Shown here piece after piece: positions 13,835-26,731 of a stretch of DNA of 64,000 nt. Both the position numbers and the translations under genes were made by a program. This DNA is from Trogon surrucura (taxonomy: Eukaryota; Chordata; Aves; Trogoniformes; Trogonidae). The stretch lies in contig CM036617.1 of the NCBI GenBank assembly GCA_020746105.1, positions 172,822,412 to 172,886,411 of the forward strand. Direction: 5' to 3'. How positions within the stretch are numbered: the first letter of the stretch is position 1; every line of letters begins with the position of its first letter. The notes under the pieces were generated by a model. That model searched no databases, was not told the DNA's origin, and was given only the letters and a program-made list of their open reading frames with translations.

Positions 13835-15984
13835 ACTACCTTTAAATAGCTATGGGAGTATCACTATCTCAGTCAATAAGGAAAATATTTTTTATAATTG
13901 AATTGAAATAGAAGAATCACATTTTCCTTTTGACCTTGAGTGGAAGTAATATGGAACTAAAGCAAAATATTTTGAGCAATAAAGTTCAAAAAATTTAATT
14001 AATAATAACAAAAGCAATAGGTAAACGACTGCCATCTTTCCTGAGCAGAAGATCTAGTGTGGTCCCCAGTTTATATCCATTTGGAAAGCAACCTGAGACA
14101 GAATCAGTTTAGGTTATGAGAAATTTAGCCAGAGAACTATTTGCATAACGTATTTGGCAGGCGCTGTTTTTGTAGTTTTGTATATACTGATATTGGATTT
14201 TCTGTAGTTCTAGGCAATATGCCATTTAATTCTCTTCAAAATAATCCTTAATATCTGGAAAGGAAATAGAGGTATTAACATTTTTCTAGCTACTACAATG
14301 TTGCTTCTGGGTAAAGTGTTCAAAATTCTGTCAAGGCAATTCCTTCTGTTCAAGGGATAGGACTTCAACTTCAGTTGTAAGAGTTCTTAATTAACATTTC
14401 TGTCTTATCTTAAAAAAAAAGAAAAAAACACATATCCTTTTCTGCCTAGCTTGTGGCTTCTATTTTAGTTATTTGGAGGTACAGCAATGTGGTTTCACAA
14501 CTAGAGCACTAGAAGAAATCCATTTAGATGACAGTATGTTTAACATGTTTACACGAACACATGACATTCATTCTAATTCTGAATATTAAAGAGCAAATAA
14601 AAAACACTGGATGCTGGAATTGGCAAGCAGAGGTTCAGATTGTGTAACATAAGTAACTTTAGGTCTCTCAGCCATTGATCTCTTCAAAATGTACTGAGAG
14701 CTCATTCCTGAAAAGAAGAATGTTTCCATTGTCTGGTGTCCTACTTTTTACACAGCCTAATTGAACAAAATAGTCTAAAATGGAAACCAACTATTCCTAG
14801 AGAGCAGAGAGGAAGCATACTAGATTGCCGTCAGGGAATGGTTTTAATGACTTTAGAGAAAGTTTTCATGTCACAAAATAGTGATATGGTTGCAATTAAA
14901 TATTTCACACCCAGCTGTCCTGCCTGTGGACTGTCAGTTTCACAGATGAGAGATAACCTCAAGTTCCTGAAAAAATAGCAATTTCCTCGTTTTTATTGTT
15001 ATGACTTACATAAGAAAGAACAGGTTCAAACTGAGTGAATTCAGTGAGTTATTTACACTAAGAGAAGGATGTTTTTCATGGCATTTGTATGTGTTTTGAC
15101 TGTCAGATTTTGTGCCGCTCTTTGGACTCTGTTCCACATTGTACTCCAGAGAGCCTTGAGAAATTCATTTCAGTGAAAGGCCAGAACAGATTTAGACTGC
15201 TTGTATTGTGTTAAATAAACTTTTGACAAAATTGCTCAGACAAATTCTCCTTCAGGTGATCTTCTGTGGTGGTATCACAGCAAAAATTACTGAGATAATG
15301 AAAGTGTACTTCTCACAAGAATGCCAAAAGGTATCACTCAATGGATTATTTTAGTTGTTTGGAAGAGTTCTGTCCAATTTTGCATAAAGACACCAAGATA
15401 AATGGGCTTTCTGCTGATGAAGCTGTAATACTTTTGTTCAGGAAAAAAAAAAAAAAAACCAGAAGCTTGCCATAATCAAGGTGGCACTGTATAATCCCTG
15501 ATTAAAAAATAATCTCTTAGTATTGACAGATTTGTGAACTAACAAGTAATATCAAGGATTCTGTTCTTGAAAGAGCAGTTTGGGCATTTGAAGATCTAAA
15601 ACCCATGAATCTGCTTCATCCTTATCAATCTTGTTTCAATCAATTACATGAGCAAATAATTAGAGAATGAAAAAAAGGAACTGTTAGGACTGAAAACTCT
15701 TCTGATTTTGGAGGGCTCAGATCCCTCAAGATCTTCACAAGACATCCTACCTCCTGAAAAAGAATATTCTGAAGCATTTTTTTAACCCAAGCCTGCCAGT
15801 ATAGATGATGGAAATTCCTGAGAAATATAGTATTGACAAGCAAAATATAGTCATGTGATACCTGTTTTTCCTTAAGCCACAACAGAGGTTCGGCAAGAAA
15901 AAAGTGTGGTATGTGAGAGTTATACATAAAAGAAAGAAAATGACGTGTTGTGAAAATTAAAAAAAGAAGAGGGGAAAGACAAGA

Positions 15985-16275
15985 GGAAGCAATTGCCTCT
16001 GTCAGGACTCCAAGCAGCCCAAGAGGCTCTGCAGCTTGCTCCCACACTGAGGGGGCTGGCTGCCCGTGCCCTGAGAGGGTGCCTCCAAACAGTCCTGCAC
16101 CACCTCAGAGCTGCAGGAGGACGACAGCTGGGCTATGGGTGTCCCCAGCCCTTGCCGCCACCCCCCCTGCCCTGTTCACCTGGTGCAGGTGCTGCAGGGC
16201 TATGTCCTTGCTGGTCCCAGCACAGTGCTGCCAGTGTCCCAGCCCTGGAGTAGCCACCTTCTTCCCTGACAGCTG
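15985..16275 (-). other. GC-rich islet with a candidate 93-nt exon
   Basis: About 280 bases are clearly richer in G and C than the AT-rich flanks. On the minus strand a pyrimidine tract ending in CTCTCTCAG (acceptor end at 16273) is followed by 93 bases (16272-16180) open in one frame, ending at CAG|GTGAAC, a plausible donor. On the plus strand a frame is open from about 15,993 to 16,253 with no ATG start. Neither translation matches a family I recognise. It may be an exon of an unannotated gene or noncoding RNA, a decayed retrocopy, or a chance GC-rich patch. Confidence 0.25.
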
Positions 16276-17206
16276 AGAGAGAAAACAAACAGTATCCATT
16301 TTAATAATTTCCATTCTTAAAAAAATAGATCAACATACAGATATATTAATCTGTCTATCGGCTTATAAATACAGGCTAATATCTACTGTATCACTCAGAA
16401 TTGCCTGCAGGGTAAGCACTGTATGCCACAAAAAGACATTTTTTCAACACTTTTAGCAGCAGTTTTAATTTGAAATCTCAGTATTTAGTAGAATACATTT
16501 CCACATACAATAACACTTCAGCATAGCATTAGTTTTCTTGACAAAAATATTATTTCTTTCTGTTCAGTCTTAGTTCTTTCATATTCACATTCAGGTCTGC
16601 TGCTAACATTCCTATTTGCTGCATTATTACAAACTTAATGTACTGTACCAGCAGACATGCAAAAATGTATCAGTCAGTTAGCATGCAGTATATAGAACAC
16701 ATTTAAATTCCCTTTACAAATAAGTTCTGTTAAATAACATAAAAATATAAAGTGCTTTCTACCAATTTATAGACTAAATTGTTAGAATGAGTTATAACAA
16801 CTGCATTTGTTATAACAAAGATCTCTGTAGGAAGCTAATTCAGAGACAGAATTATGAATTATAATTTAATTTGTGGAGAAACAGAAAGATATATTAAGGG
16901 ATGAACAAAGTGGGATGAACAAGACTTCTGACAATTGTTATTTTAAAACAAATCCATGAACTGTGGAGCTGTGGAGTTTGAAAGAACACCCCTTTACTTT
17001 ACAAAAAAAGTCAGACTCAAGGGCTGCCTTACAACCTCATATGTCAAAAGTAAGAGCGTTAACTTTTTCAGTTAGTGTTTGAAATAGAAAGTTAGTTGAA
17101 CTCTCAAAATATGTATCCATGTGTGCATGATACATACAAAATACTATGCTTAGGTAGAGGTGTGATTCCAAGATAGGAACTTTTTATTTGTCTCTCTTGC
17201 TGATTT

Positions 17207-17660
17207 CACAGAATCACAGAATGTCAGGGGTTGGAAGAGACCTCAAAGATCATCTAGTCCAACCCTCCTACCAGAGCAGGATCCCCTACAGTAGGTCACA
17301 CAGGAACGCATCCAGGCAGGTTTTGAATGTCTCCAAAGAAGGAGACTCCACAACCTCCATGGGCAGCCTGTTCCAGGGCTCTGTCACCCTCACAGTGAAA
17401 AAGTTTTCCTGATGTTTTTGTGGAACCTCCTATGTTCCAGCTTGCACCCACTGCCCCTTGTCCTGTCATTGGACATCACTGAAAAGAACCTGACTCCATC
17501 CTCCTGACACTCCCCCTTGGCGTATTTATAAACATTAATGAGGTCACCCCTCAGCCTCCTCTTCTCCAAGCTAAAGAGACCCAACTCCTTCAGCCTTTCC
17601 TCATAAGGGAGATGTTCCACTCCCTTCATCATCTTCGTGGCTCTGCGCTGGATTTCCCTG
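17207..17660 (-). mobile_element. CR1 LINE, 3' end fragment
   Basis: Reading the minus strand, the fragment enters at the end of the reverse-transcriptase polyprotein, with the CR1 signature [20 protein letters not shown] and then the RLRGDLI block. It runs through a decayed C terminus (RTRG...LEHRRF) to the 3' UTR, whose end is GACCTCTTCCAACCCCTGACATTCTGTG-like followed by ATTCTGTG octamers (window positions 17207-17225). Most of the element is missing at its 5' side, as usual for CR1 target-primed insertions. The reading frame is broken before the normal C terminus. Confidence 0.95.
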
Positions 17661-20514
17661 CATTACTTTTCAGTTGAAGTTTCAGATCTGCTATTTAGTA
17701 AGTGGCATTTATCTGTATCTAGGGAAACAAAATTAAACTCAGTCATTAAACTATCACTTTGGTTGTTTGGGTCTTATAAAAAAAAATGCCACTGAAAACA
17801 ATAGTTTTAGAATTGACCATATTACTATCGGTACAAACTGCTTATTAAACACAAAAGAGCATGCTTGTCTCTGTACAGAATAAGGAGACATAAGCACTAC
17901 GGGTAATACATTTGTAGACTAATCATAATTTCTAAGAAATTCATGAGATCTTAACCTAATTTTGACCCCTTTACAATTCCATTTGTACTCATCCAAATTT
18001 TATCATGCCTGCAACATTTAGCTTAATTTATTTTTCAGGTCAGTAGTTCCTGAACTTACCTTCTAAAACTTCTCATATATCTGTATTTATTGATATATTT
18101 TTGTGTTTGTTATAGCCTAACTTATTCTTCTCACAACTGCTGTTTCTCCAAAATCACTTTTTCACCTTTTTTTCCCTTGTTCTTTCATTGCATTCAGCAG
18201 GAAAAAAAAAAAAAAAAAGTATTTAAAAGTTTTTCACTCTTTTAATCTTTTTCCTCAATGAAAAAAAAAACCCAAACAATTAATATAAACTCTATGTCAG
18301 GCAACATCCGAGACAATTATTCTTTTCTTCCTTTCACACCACAGGGAGCACAGCAGATGTCTCTGGACAAGGGTGTGCAAATCACGTCACAAGTAGCCCT
18401 CTCTCCAGCTACAGTTTTGACCTCCTCAGTTACTTTCCTGCTCCTGAAGAAGCTGTGTCATTAATTGGATAGAAAGAGGGTGAGTTTTCTGATCTCTTGC
18501 ATTTTTGCCCAGAAGTTGATTTTTCTTCCTTCAGACTTCCGTATCACTTTCTGCAGAATATATGTTGTCCTATACTGCCTGTTTTCCTCAGATTTCTCCC
18601 TCTGTCCTGCCCGGTGAATTCCTTAATTTTGAGCGTCCACATTTTTTCTGCCTTTTTTTTTCCTGAATGTTGCACTTACATTAGTTATTTGCAGATTATT
18701 CTTAAGGTTTAAATTTTCTTCTCTGATCAATTTCTCCCAAAGCCTGGAGGCACAAGTTTCATGACATAGCCCTGCCAAAAATTGGGAAATTTTTAATGCT
18801 CAAAAATTGCATGTAATAGCAAGATTCTCCATATTATAGCTTCTATTCCTCTTTGCTAATAGACAACTATCACCACAGACACTCCTTCAGAGATGACAAA
18901 ATTCAAACAATTTTTCCACTGTCCTCAGTTTGTGGTTCTATTTCTGTTAGTTATCTCATTTCCTATCATATGAGTCACCCACTTAGTGCTGGTTTGTTTT
19001 CCTGCTAACCACATTCACTTGTTTTGTTGTCATTCTCACCAGCTTTCCTCCTTGCCACCATGTTTCATATGACATGAAAAGGCTGTGTGTTTCTACAAAA
19101 ACTAGTAGTGGAGGTATGTCATCTTTTGTCTTACAAAAAAGTCACAAAAAATTTCCTTCATAAGGGATTTTTTTCAGTGTCTAAACAGACATTTGAAAGG
19201 GTAAGAAATTCAATAGCAATTAAATTTACTATATATATTTTTAGGCAGTCTGGGACACTTTTAAGGGTCTGTTTAACTTCATTTTTTTCTTAAGAGTTAA
19301 AACAGGAACTGCTTCTTAATGACTTTATATCTTCACAAAATGAAAATCCTTTAGATCATGAAAGTAGTTCTTTCTGTCTTTCATATCACACGTTTCTTAA
19401 CATCATCTGAAGTCTTTTGTTCCTTTTAAATGAAGCATTGCAAATTTCAACTCTATTCCCCCATTGTTGTTTTGGAAAGGGTTTTTTTCTGATGGTAATA
19501 ATCTTGGTGAAGAGGCAGTAGCATCCCTCTCTCATATTTTCCTCCATTTTTGCTTAGTTCTCTTTGTCAAGATAACAGCTCTCTGGCAATCCACAATTTC
19601 CTGCCAAATATTTTTCTGCTTGGCTCTTCGTTAGGGTAATTTTCAGGTAAAATGCTGAGAAAAACATATAAACAGAAGCACCAGGACAATTGAATTGCAT
19701 CAATTATTAAAGCTTTATAAAACAGACAATCTGAAGCCTTTTAGTCTTCTGAAGACAAAAGAAATGGTGGGAGCTTTTGTTTGTTTATTTATTTGTCTTA
19801 CAATATTTTGCATAATTTAGAGATCTTTTTTGGTCTACAGTAGGGCTGGTTTACCACGATCAAACTGAACTCAAAGCTCCTTCTGGTGCCAATGTTGTAC
19901 CAAATACAGTGAGACATCAGAGATGACTTTTACAACACAATCATTTAGAACAGTACTCTGCTGACTTAATTTTAGCCTGTTAGAAATTAGACCAACAATC
20001 TAACCTAGTCACCTGGGCTCCCTCGGGAAGCAATAGCAAAAGAATGGCATTTCTAGATGGCTATTTATTTCACTTGTCTCAAATATCTATCCTAGGATGA
20101 ACTGAATCACCTTTGGACACAGTGTCACATTAGTTTTGCTTTGATTAAATAATGAATCCTATTGTTAAAAAGCATTCTTTGGTTTTTTTTTCCCAAGACA
20201 CAATACTTCTGTAAGATCATTCTTTCATTGCGTGTTACTGCAGTAGGCAAAGAAGAACTGGGAAAGAGAGAGGAAAACACCATGAAATATCTTCCCACTG
20301 TTTTCTCAGGCTTGAATACGTGAAGCTGGGCATATTTTTGATGAGCTCTCTGTTTTAGGCAATCACACAGTGCTAACTTCTACACACTGCGAAGATCACA
20401 GTCAAGTTTCATATTTCAGATTTTTAATTAATGGCTTAAGGGCACTGATTAAGACCAGATTCATTTAGCTAGGATCTGTCCACTTTGCCCAAGACTTTGC
20501 ACGTGATTAAGTCT
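17661..20514. other. gene-free stretch
   Basis: AT-rich sequence with several poly-A and poly-T runs (for example 17 A at 18202-18218). I see no gene, RNA or named repeat. Confidence 0.6.
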
Positions 20515-20817
20515 CTCCTCTTTCTGGTCTCTTCTCCCAAGCGACAAGCAATAGGACAAGAGGAAATGGCCTCAGGTTGCATCAGGAGAGGTTTAGTTTA
20601 AGTATTAGGAAAAATTTCTTCACCAAAACAGTTGTCAAGCACTGAAAGAAACTGCCGAGGGAGGTGGTTGAAACACCATCCCTGGAGGTACTTAAAAGAC
20701 ATGTAAATATGGTGCTTAGAGACATGGTTTAGTTCTGGTCCTGGCATTGCTACATTAACAGTTAGACTTCGTGATCTTAAAGGTCTTTTTCAGTCTAAAT
20801 GATTCTATGATTCTGCG
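20515..20817 (+). mobile_element. CR1 LINE, 3' end fragment (older subfamily)
   Basis: Begins inside the C-terminal coding end (bases coding for the region before [11 protein letters not shown], here AATAGGACAAGAGGAAATGG), continues through the last coding block and the 3' UTR (GTGATCTTAAAGGTCTTTTTC), and ends in GATTCTATGATTCTG octamers. It lacks everything upstream. Divergence is higher than in the copies at 26.6 and 46.5 kb, and the frame is broken. Confidence 0.9.
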
Positions 20818-22055
20818 AATCTTTGAGTGGTTAAGGTGAGCCAGTATCTGTTGTGCAGTCAGTGATGCATGAGGGAGTGACAGGCCAGTTGCCTTTCCAG
20901 CTATCCTGAGTTACCTAATCCAGATTATCCCCTTTCCACACTGGGTTACTTGAGGACAGCCCTCACTGCTGCCCTCACTACAAGACACATGGCTCAAACC
21001 CGAGCTTCTGGATTCATAACAAGAGGCAGTACCCACTCTGCCCTTGCCACTGTTTCTCACTGAGAGCTGCCTAAATTTCTCCAGTAACATCATTTCTGCA
21101 TCAAACTATTACAGACCAGTTAATGAGATGAGTTAAATGTCTGCAACAGACACCATAGAAAAACTGCGGGCAAAAGACGGTAAAAATGGTAACAATTTCT
21201 GTCTATTTTTCAGAGAATACAATGGGAAACTGTAGAAACTCCCCCAAAGTTTTTTTTTTCAGGGCTGTTATACAATTCCTTTCTTTGGGGGCCACATTAA
21301 AGAACTGTCTACTTGGCAAATTGACTGTTTTTTTGTATACCATATACTATTCAATAAATAGAGGTGTGGGATTTCTTATTGAATAATTCTGTAATGATCT
21401 TTGGAAATATTACCCCTTGGATAACAGCAGTAGCTTATGACAACTATTCATATTGAAGACAACTGTTTAATTAAAAAGAAAATTCTAGGTTTTTTTCCTT
21501 TAAGGAGGATGCTTGGCAACCACAAGTTTCTGAATATTAACATAAGACACTTACTGTTTAATATAATACATCAACAGTAATGAAGGTACATCCTGTAACT
21601 GAAGAAATGAGCCACTGGCAGAGTGAGAATTAGTCTCTATGAATAGCAAGAGGCAATGAAATGAGAAACATATTTCTTAGTGCTTTTATTAAATTGAACA
21701 GTCAAACACTGGCACTTTGAATGTTTATACAATTCCTTTTAACGATCAGCTAGCAATATCTAACTTTCATTCTTCAAATTTTGCATAATTTTCTTGATGC
21801 CACAATTTTATTTTGTAGTATAGAAATACACATTAAATCTTCGATGGTTTTCTTATATGTGTGTTTCCAACTCTGAGTTCTTCCTCTCTTTAATATGTTT
21901 TTTTAAACCAGCTCTTGGAGATGAGGAGCAAGAACACAATTCCAGTTTTAAGCTAAAAACTTTTAAAAAAATTAATCTTGACTGAAAAGAATAGTTGGAA
22001 ATTTTGCCGAAAGCACACACAGCCTCATCAGTGACCAGCAAGAATCAATGGAGCT
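20818..22055. other. gene-free stretch
   Basis: No gene, RNA or named repeat is recognisable. Open frames here are under 70 codons. Confidence 0.6.
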
Positions 22056-22223
22056 CCGTATGAGGAAGGACAATGAGCTGGGTGAAAGTGTATGAGTTAA
22101 GATTAAAGGGAAGGCAGAGGAAGGTGATGTTACAGTAGGGGTCTGCTACAGGCCACCTGACCAGCAGAGCCAAGCAGATGAGGGTCTCCATAGATTGATA
22201 GAAGCATTCACACACCCTGGTCC

Positions 22224-22748
22224 TTGTGGGGGATTTCAACCACTCTGACTTCTTCTCGAGGGACAGCACAGCAATCCAGGATGTTCCTGGAATACGTTGA
22301 TGACAACTTCCTCCTTCAAATGGTAGAGGAACCAACAAGAAAAGGTGCTGTGATGGACCTTGTTCTCACCAACAGGGAAAGGCTGGTGACTTATGTGAGG
22401 CTCAGGGATAGCCTGGGCTGCAGTTGCCATGAAGTGATAGAATTCAAGATCCTCAGGGCAACTAGGAGGATGTATTCCAAGCTTATGACCCTGGACTTTA
22501 GACATACAGACTTCGATCACTTCAGAGATCTTCTGGACAAAGTGCTGTGGGACAAAGCCCTAGAGGGAAGGGAGGCCCAGGACAGATGGTCAGCATTCAA
22601 GGATCACCTTCTCCATGTCCAGGAGCAAAGTATACCAACAAAAAGGAAGGCAGGAAAGAATATTAGGAGACCTGCCTGGATGAGCAAGGAGATCCTGGAC
22701 ACACTGTCACACAAAAAGAAACTTTACAAAGAGTGGAAGATAGGATGA
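22224..22748 (+). pseudogene. CR1 ORF2 fragment: endonuclease C terminus and linker
   Basis: A 174-codon open piece of CR1 ORF2. The recognisable part is the end of the apurinic-type endonuclease domain (EPTRKGAVMDLVLTNRE, then the SCHEVIEFKIL block, where functional copies have an S-D/H-H type end). The basic linker (RRPAWMSKEILDTLSHKKKLYKEW) follows and leads towards the reverse transcriptase. It stops at a TGA where the family continues uninterrupted. It is a relic of the LINE at 22,056-24,676 and not a host gene. Confidence 0.9.
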
Positions 22749-23171
22749 CTAGAGTGAGGGGCATGTAAGGAAGCTGCCTGAACAGCAAGAGACCTGGTTA
22801 GAAAAGCTGAAGCTCAGTTAGAATTAAATCTAGCCAGGGAGACCAAGGCAAAGAGCAAAAGTTTCTACAGGTATATTAATGGTAAGAAAAAGACCAGGGA
22901 AAGTCTGGACCTCCTCAGAAAGGAAACGGGTGAACTGGTGACAAATGATTTCGAAAAGGCTGAGGTTCTCAACCACTTCTTTTACTCTGTCTTCACTGGC
23001 AAGGGCTCCAGCCACACTCCCAAAGTCACATAAGATAATGGCAGAGGTTGGATGAAAGAACTGCCCATTGTATGCAAAGATCAGGTTTGTGACCATCTGA
23101 TGAACCTGAATGTGTACAAGTCCATAGGATCCAATGGGATATACCCGTCAGTATGATGGGTACTGAGGGAA

Positions 23172-24582
23172 TTGGCGGATGAGGTTGCTAAACCCCTCTC
23201 TGCTATACTCCAAAAGCCATGGCAGTCCGGTGAAGCCCTCACTGACTGGAAAAGGGGAAACATAGTCCTCATTTTCAAAAAGGGAAAGAAGGATGAACTT
23301 GGGAAATACAGGCCAGGCAGTCTCACCTCTGTGCCTGGTAAAATTATGAAGCAGATCCTCCTGGAGGTACTGCTGAGGCAGAAGAATAATGAAGACATGA
23401 TTTGGTACAGTCAACATGGCTTCACCAAGGGCAAATCATGACTGACAAACCCGGTGGCCTTCTCTGAGAAGGTCACAACATCAATAGACAAGGGAAGAGC
23501 AACTGATGTCATTTATTCGGACCTGAGCAAAGCCTTTGACACTGTCCCGCACGACATCCTGGTCTCCAAGCTGATAAAATATGGGTTTGATGGATGGACA
23601 ATTCAGTGGATAAAGAATTGGTTTGATGGCCACACCCAAAGAGTGGCTGTCAATGGATCCATGTCCAAGTGGAAACCAGTGACAAGTGGAGTCCCTCAAG
23701 AATCAGTACTGGGACCAGTCTTGTTTAACATCTTCATCAGTGACATGGACAGTGGCATTGAGTGCACCCTCAGCAAGTTTGTTGACGACACCAAGCTGTG
23801 TGGGGCGGCTGATACCCTGGAGGGTAGGGATGCCATCCAGAGGGACCTTGACAGGCTGGAGAGGTGGGCCCAGACCAGCCTCATGAAATTCAACAAGATC
23901 AAGTGCAAGGTCCTCGATCTGAGTCAGAGCAATCCCAGGCACCGATATAGGCTCGGCAGTGATTGGCTTGAGAGCAGCCCTGGAGAAAAGGGCTTGGGGC
24001 TACTGGTGGATGAGATGCTCAACATGAGCCATCAGTGGCACTTGCAGCCCAGAAAGCCAATCTTGTGTCCTGGGCTGCATCAAGAGGTGTGTGGCCAGCA
24101 GGTCGAGGGAGGCGATTCTCCCCCTCTACTCCACTCCTGTGAGATCCCACCTGAAGTACTGTGTCCAGTTCTGGAGCCCACAGTACAAGAAAGATATGGA
24201 TGTGCTGGAGCATGTCCAGAGAAGGGCCACGAGGATGATCAGAGGGCTGGAGCACCTCTCCCATGAAGACAGACTGAGAGAGTTGGGGTTGTTCAGTCTG
24301 GAGAAAAGAAGGCTCCGAGGAGACCTTATTGTGGCCTTCCAGTATCTCAAGGGTCCCTACAAGAAAGTTGGTGAGGGACTTTTTAGGATGTCGGGTAGTG
24401 GTAGGACTAGGGGGAATGGATTAAAACTAGAGATGGATCAATTCAGATTGGACATTAGGAAGAAGTTCTTCACCAGGAGGGTGGTGAAACACTGGCACGG
24501 GTTGCCCAGAGAGGTGGTGGAAGCCTCATCCCCGGAAGTTTTTAAGGCCAGGCTGGATGGGGCTCTGAGCAACCTGGTCTAG
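23172..24582 (+). pseudogene. CR1 ORF2 fragments: reverse transcriptase, broken
   Basis: Three pieces together cover the reverse transcriptase. Positions 23172-23441 hold fingers motifs ([30 protein letters not shown]). Positions 23454-24266 hold [34 protein letters not shown] and the catalytic block as FVDDTKLCG, so the usual FADD is FVDD here. Positions 24091-24582 are in another frame and hold the thumb and C-terminal [27 protein letters not shown] and [11 protein letters not shown] stop near 23.44 kb and a frameshift around 24.0-24.1 kb separate the pieces. The catalytic change and frame breaks make it inactive. Confidence 0.9.
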
Positions 24583-24676
24583 TGGGGGATGTCCCTGCCC
24601 ACGGTGGGGTGGTTGGAACTAGATGATCTTTAAGGTCCCTTCCAACCCTGACAATTCTATGTCTCTATGATTCTGT

Positions 24677-26604
24677 AACTGAAAAGGAAAATAATAATTA
24701 TGTAGGCATTTTTTAGTTATTATTTTAGATGTGTTGTGGATGGACTTAATCCACAATTTTTGAGTGTCAGGAGTTGGGAAAACCATAGAATTACCTGTCT
24801 TTTTCAGAAGGGAGTTCCCTATCATGGTTGCTCCATTCAACTATATTGTGATTCTTTGAGATGAATCTTTACTGCAACAACATGTATTCTCTGACAATCA
24901 ATCTGATATTTTCATAAAAAGCAATATTAGATGCAAAAGAGAGAATTAACATGTTCTTGATTATTTGGTTAATGTATTGGTGTCCCCCGGTTAAGGCAAG
25001 GAAGTGTAATAAGAACTGCAAGGCAGCTGTTTTGAGTGTCGGTATTAAAACCAAAGATAAACTCACACAACAACAGCCAGGAAAGGGCGTGTATATAAAT
25101 ACATCAGATAAGTCCCAAAAGGTTGTAGTTATCTGCCTAAATATATATTATTTGGTTTTTTTATTAATTATCTCACATCATCTTCAGTTGATGGAAAGAT
25201 ACAATAAGGACTCTGTAGTATATTTTTAAGTGCTTTATTTTAATGCTTATTTCCCATTTGTTTTGGTTAGGTTTTTTTTGCATAATGTTTTTGAAGAGAA
25301 CACTTTCTTCTGCTGCAGATAGAGTTCTATTGTCACCTTGCCAGCTGATATAAAAGCATTTCTAACAAATAATCAAAAATAAAAACAAGAGAGGAGTTGC
25401 TTGCAGAAAGGTATAGAACAGCAGGAGAAAAAGCCTTCTGGATCTCAAGAAAAGATTGTTTTGCACAATACTTATACACAATAGGTAAATGAGCGGCAAT
25501 TTTGCCATCTTATCCACTGGCTGCAGAAGATTGTTATAATAAAAAGAAGCATTGAGAGGTTTGTTAAAGGGAAAGTGAATGAAAGGTCCCTCTCATGGGC
25601 TTTACTGACATGATTTTCTATGGACAAGATCATGAACTAATCCTTTTTTTAATTTGCATTGGATTAATTTAGAACAATTGCTTTTAGGTCACTGGTCTTG
25701 AAATGATTTAAACTTGTGCAAGATGAGAATAGCTCTCTTCAAGCCATTGAACTGAGAGCTTGGACACACCTGCATTTTTTTTTGATGAAATAAAGAGGCA
25801 AGAAGGAGCTCAGCTGCACATCTGGCAGCTCTATCCACCAAAAGGCAGAGGTCCGTCACTGTTCCTATGAGTTTTGCTTGTCTTAGTCACTGCTATGCCC
25901 TGTTACACCACTTCTGTCCACTGCCATGGTCCACCTATAAAGCATTTTTTAAGATTCCTGCAACAAGGTACTCTCCCACACGCTCTGATGACTACTGTTC
26001 CATGGGATCCACATAGGCTTAGGTGAAGGGGAAAGCTTAGGTGAACAGCAGCAAATACTCTCACGTATATTTTCCTGTCTGTTTCCTCATCGCTTTTTCT
26101 GAGTATATCCTACAAAGTGCTTGGAATCTTTCTCCCACAATTTTTAGTTCATTCTCCTTGGTCCTCTAGCTTTGACTTGGGTACTTCTAGGACTAAATAC
26201 CCACTTCTGAAACACCATTGCCTGATCAGTCCCTCTGTTGTACTAATTCTTTCCATCTCAGTGTTTCTAAAGAAATTTCATTTAATTTGATCTTTTTCTT
26301 TTTTTTTCCCCCTGCTCAAGCTTTTCCAAAATCCACGTCTTTTTTATTTTTCTTTTTTTTATTTATTTTTCACAAAATTTGAGAAAAAGACAAACCGAAA
26401 GGAAAAAGATTCTTTTCATTTTAGTCAAGTAAATGTCCCACTGTGGTTCCACTTGAGCAGGGAAGTACTGAAGGACAGTTCAACTTTACTGTTTGTTATC
26501 TGCCTGCTGTATGACACTAGTGTGAGATGCCCCATACTGAAGCCAGACCCTAATAGAAACCAGCATGTGTTAATTGACCCTGAACATTCACAGAACGTAG
26601 AGTC
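24677..26604. other. gene-free stretch between two CR1 copies
   Basis: AT-rich sequence with T-rich runs near 26.3 kb. I recognise no gene, RNA or named repeat in it. It separates two CR1 copies in the same orientation. Confidence 0.55.
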
Positions 26605-26731
26605 CCAAGGAGTTGGTGACAGAAGATACAGAGAAGGCAGAGTTACTGAATGCCTTCTTTGCCTCTGTCTACTCTGCCGGAGGCTGTCCTGAGGAGCCCC
26701 GTTCCCTGAGGCCGCAGAGGAAGTCAGGGCA

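Larger units (their letters stand above)
9446..17206. other. AT-rich gene-free stretch
   Basis: No gene is recognisable. Open frames in the range of 60-135 codons occur on both strands but have low-complexity or random-looking translations and no splice support. The microsatellite at 13.75 kb and the GC-rich islet at 15.99-16.27 kb are listed separately. Confidence 0.6.
22056..24676 (+). mobile_element. CR1 LINE, 5'-truncated, endonuclease end plus reverse transcriptase, degenerate
   Basis: About 2.6 kb of CR1 in sense orientation. The 5' end falls inside the ORF2 endonuclease domain: VTVGVCYRPPDQ-like codons lie near 22.13 kb, followed by the DLVLTNRERLV block near 22.35 kb. The connector and reverse-transcriptase domain follow, ending in a 3' UTR with GATGATCTTTAAGGTCCCTTCC and a short octamer tail. 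Stops and frameshifts at about 22.75, 23.16, 23.44 and 24.0-24.1 kb break ORF2 into at least four pieces, so it cannot encode a working enzyme. No target-site duplication was found. Confidence 0.95.
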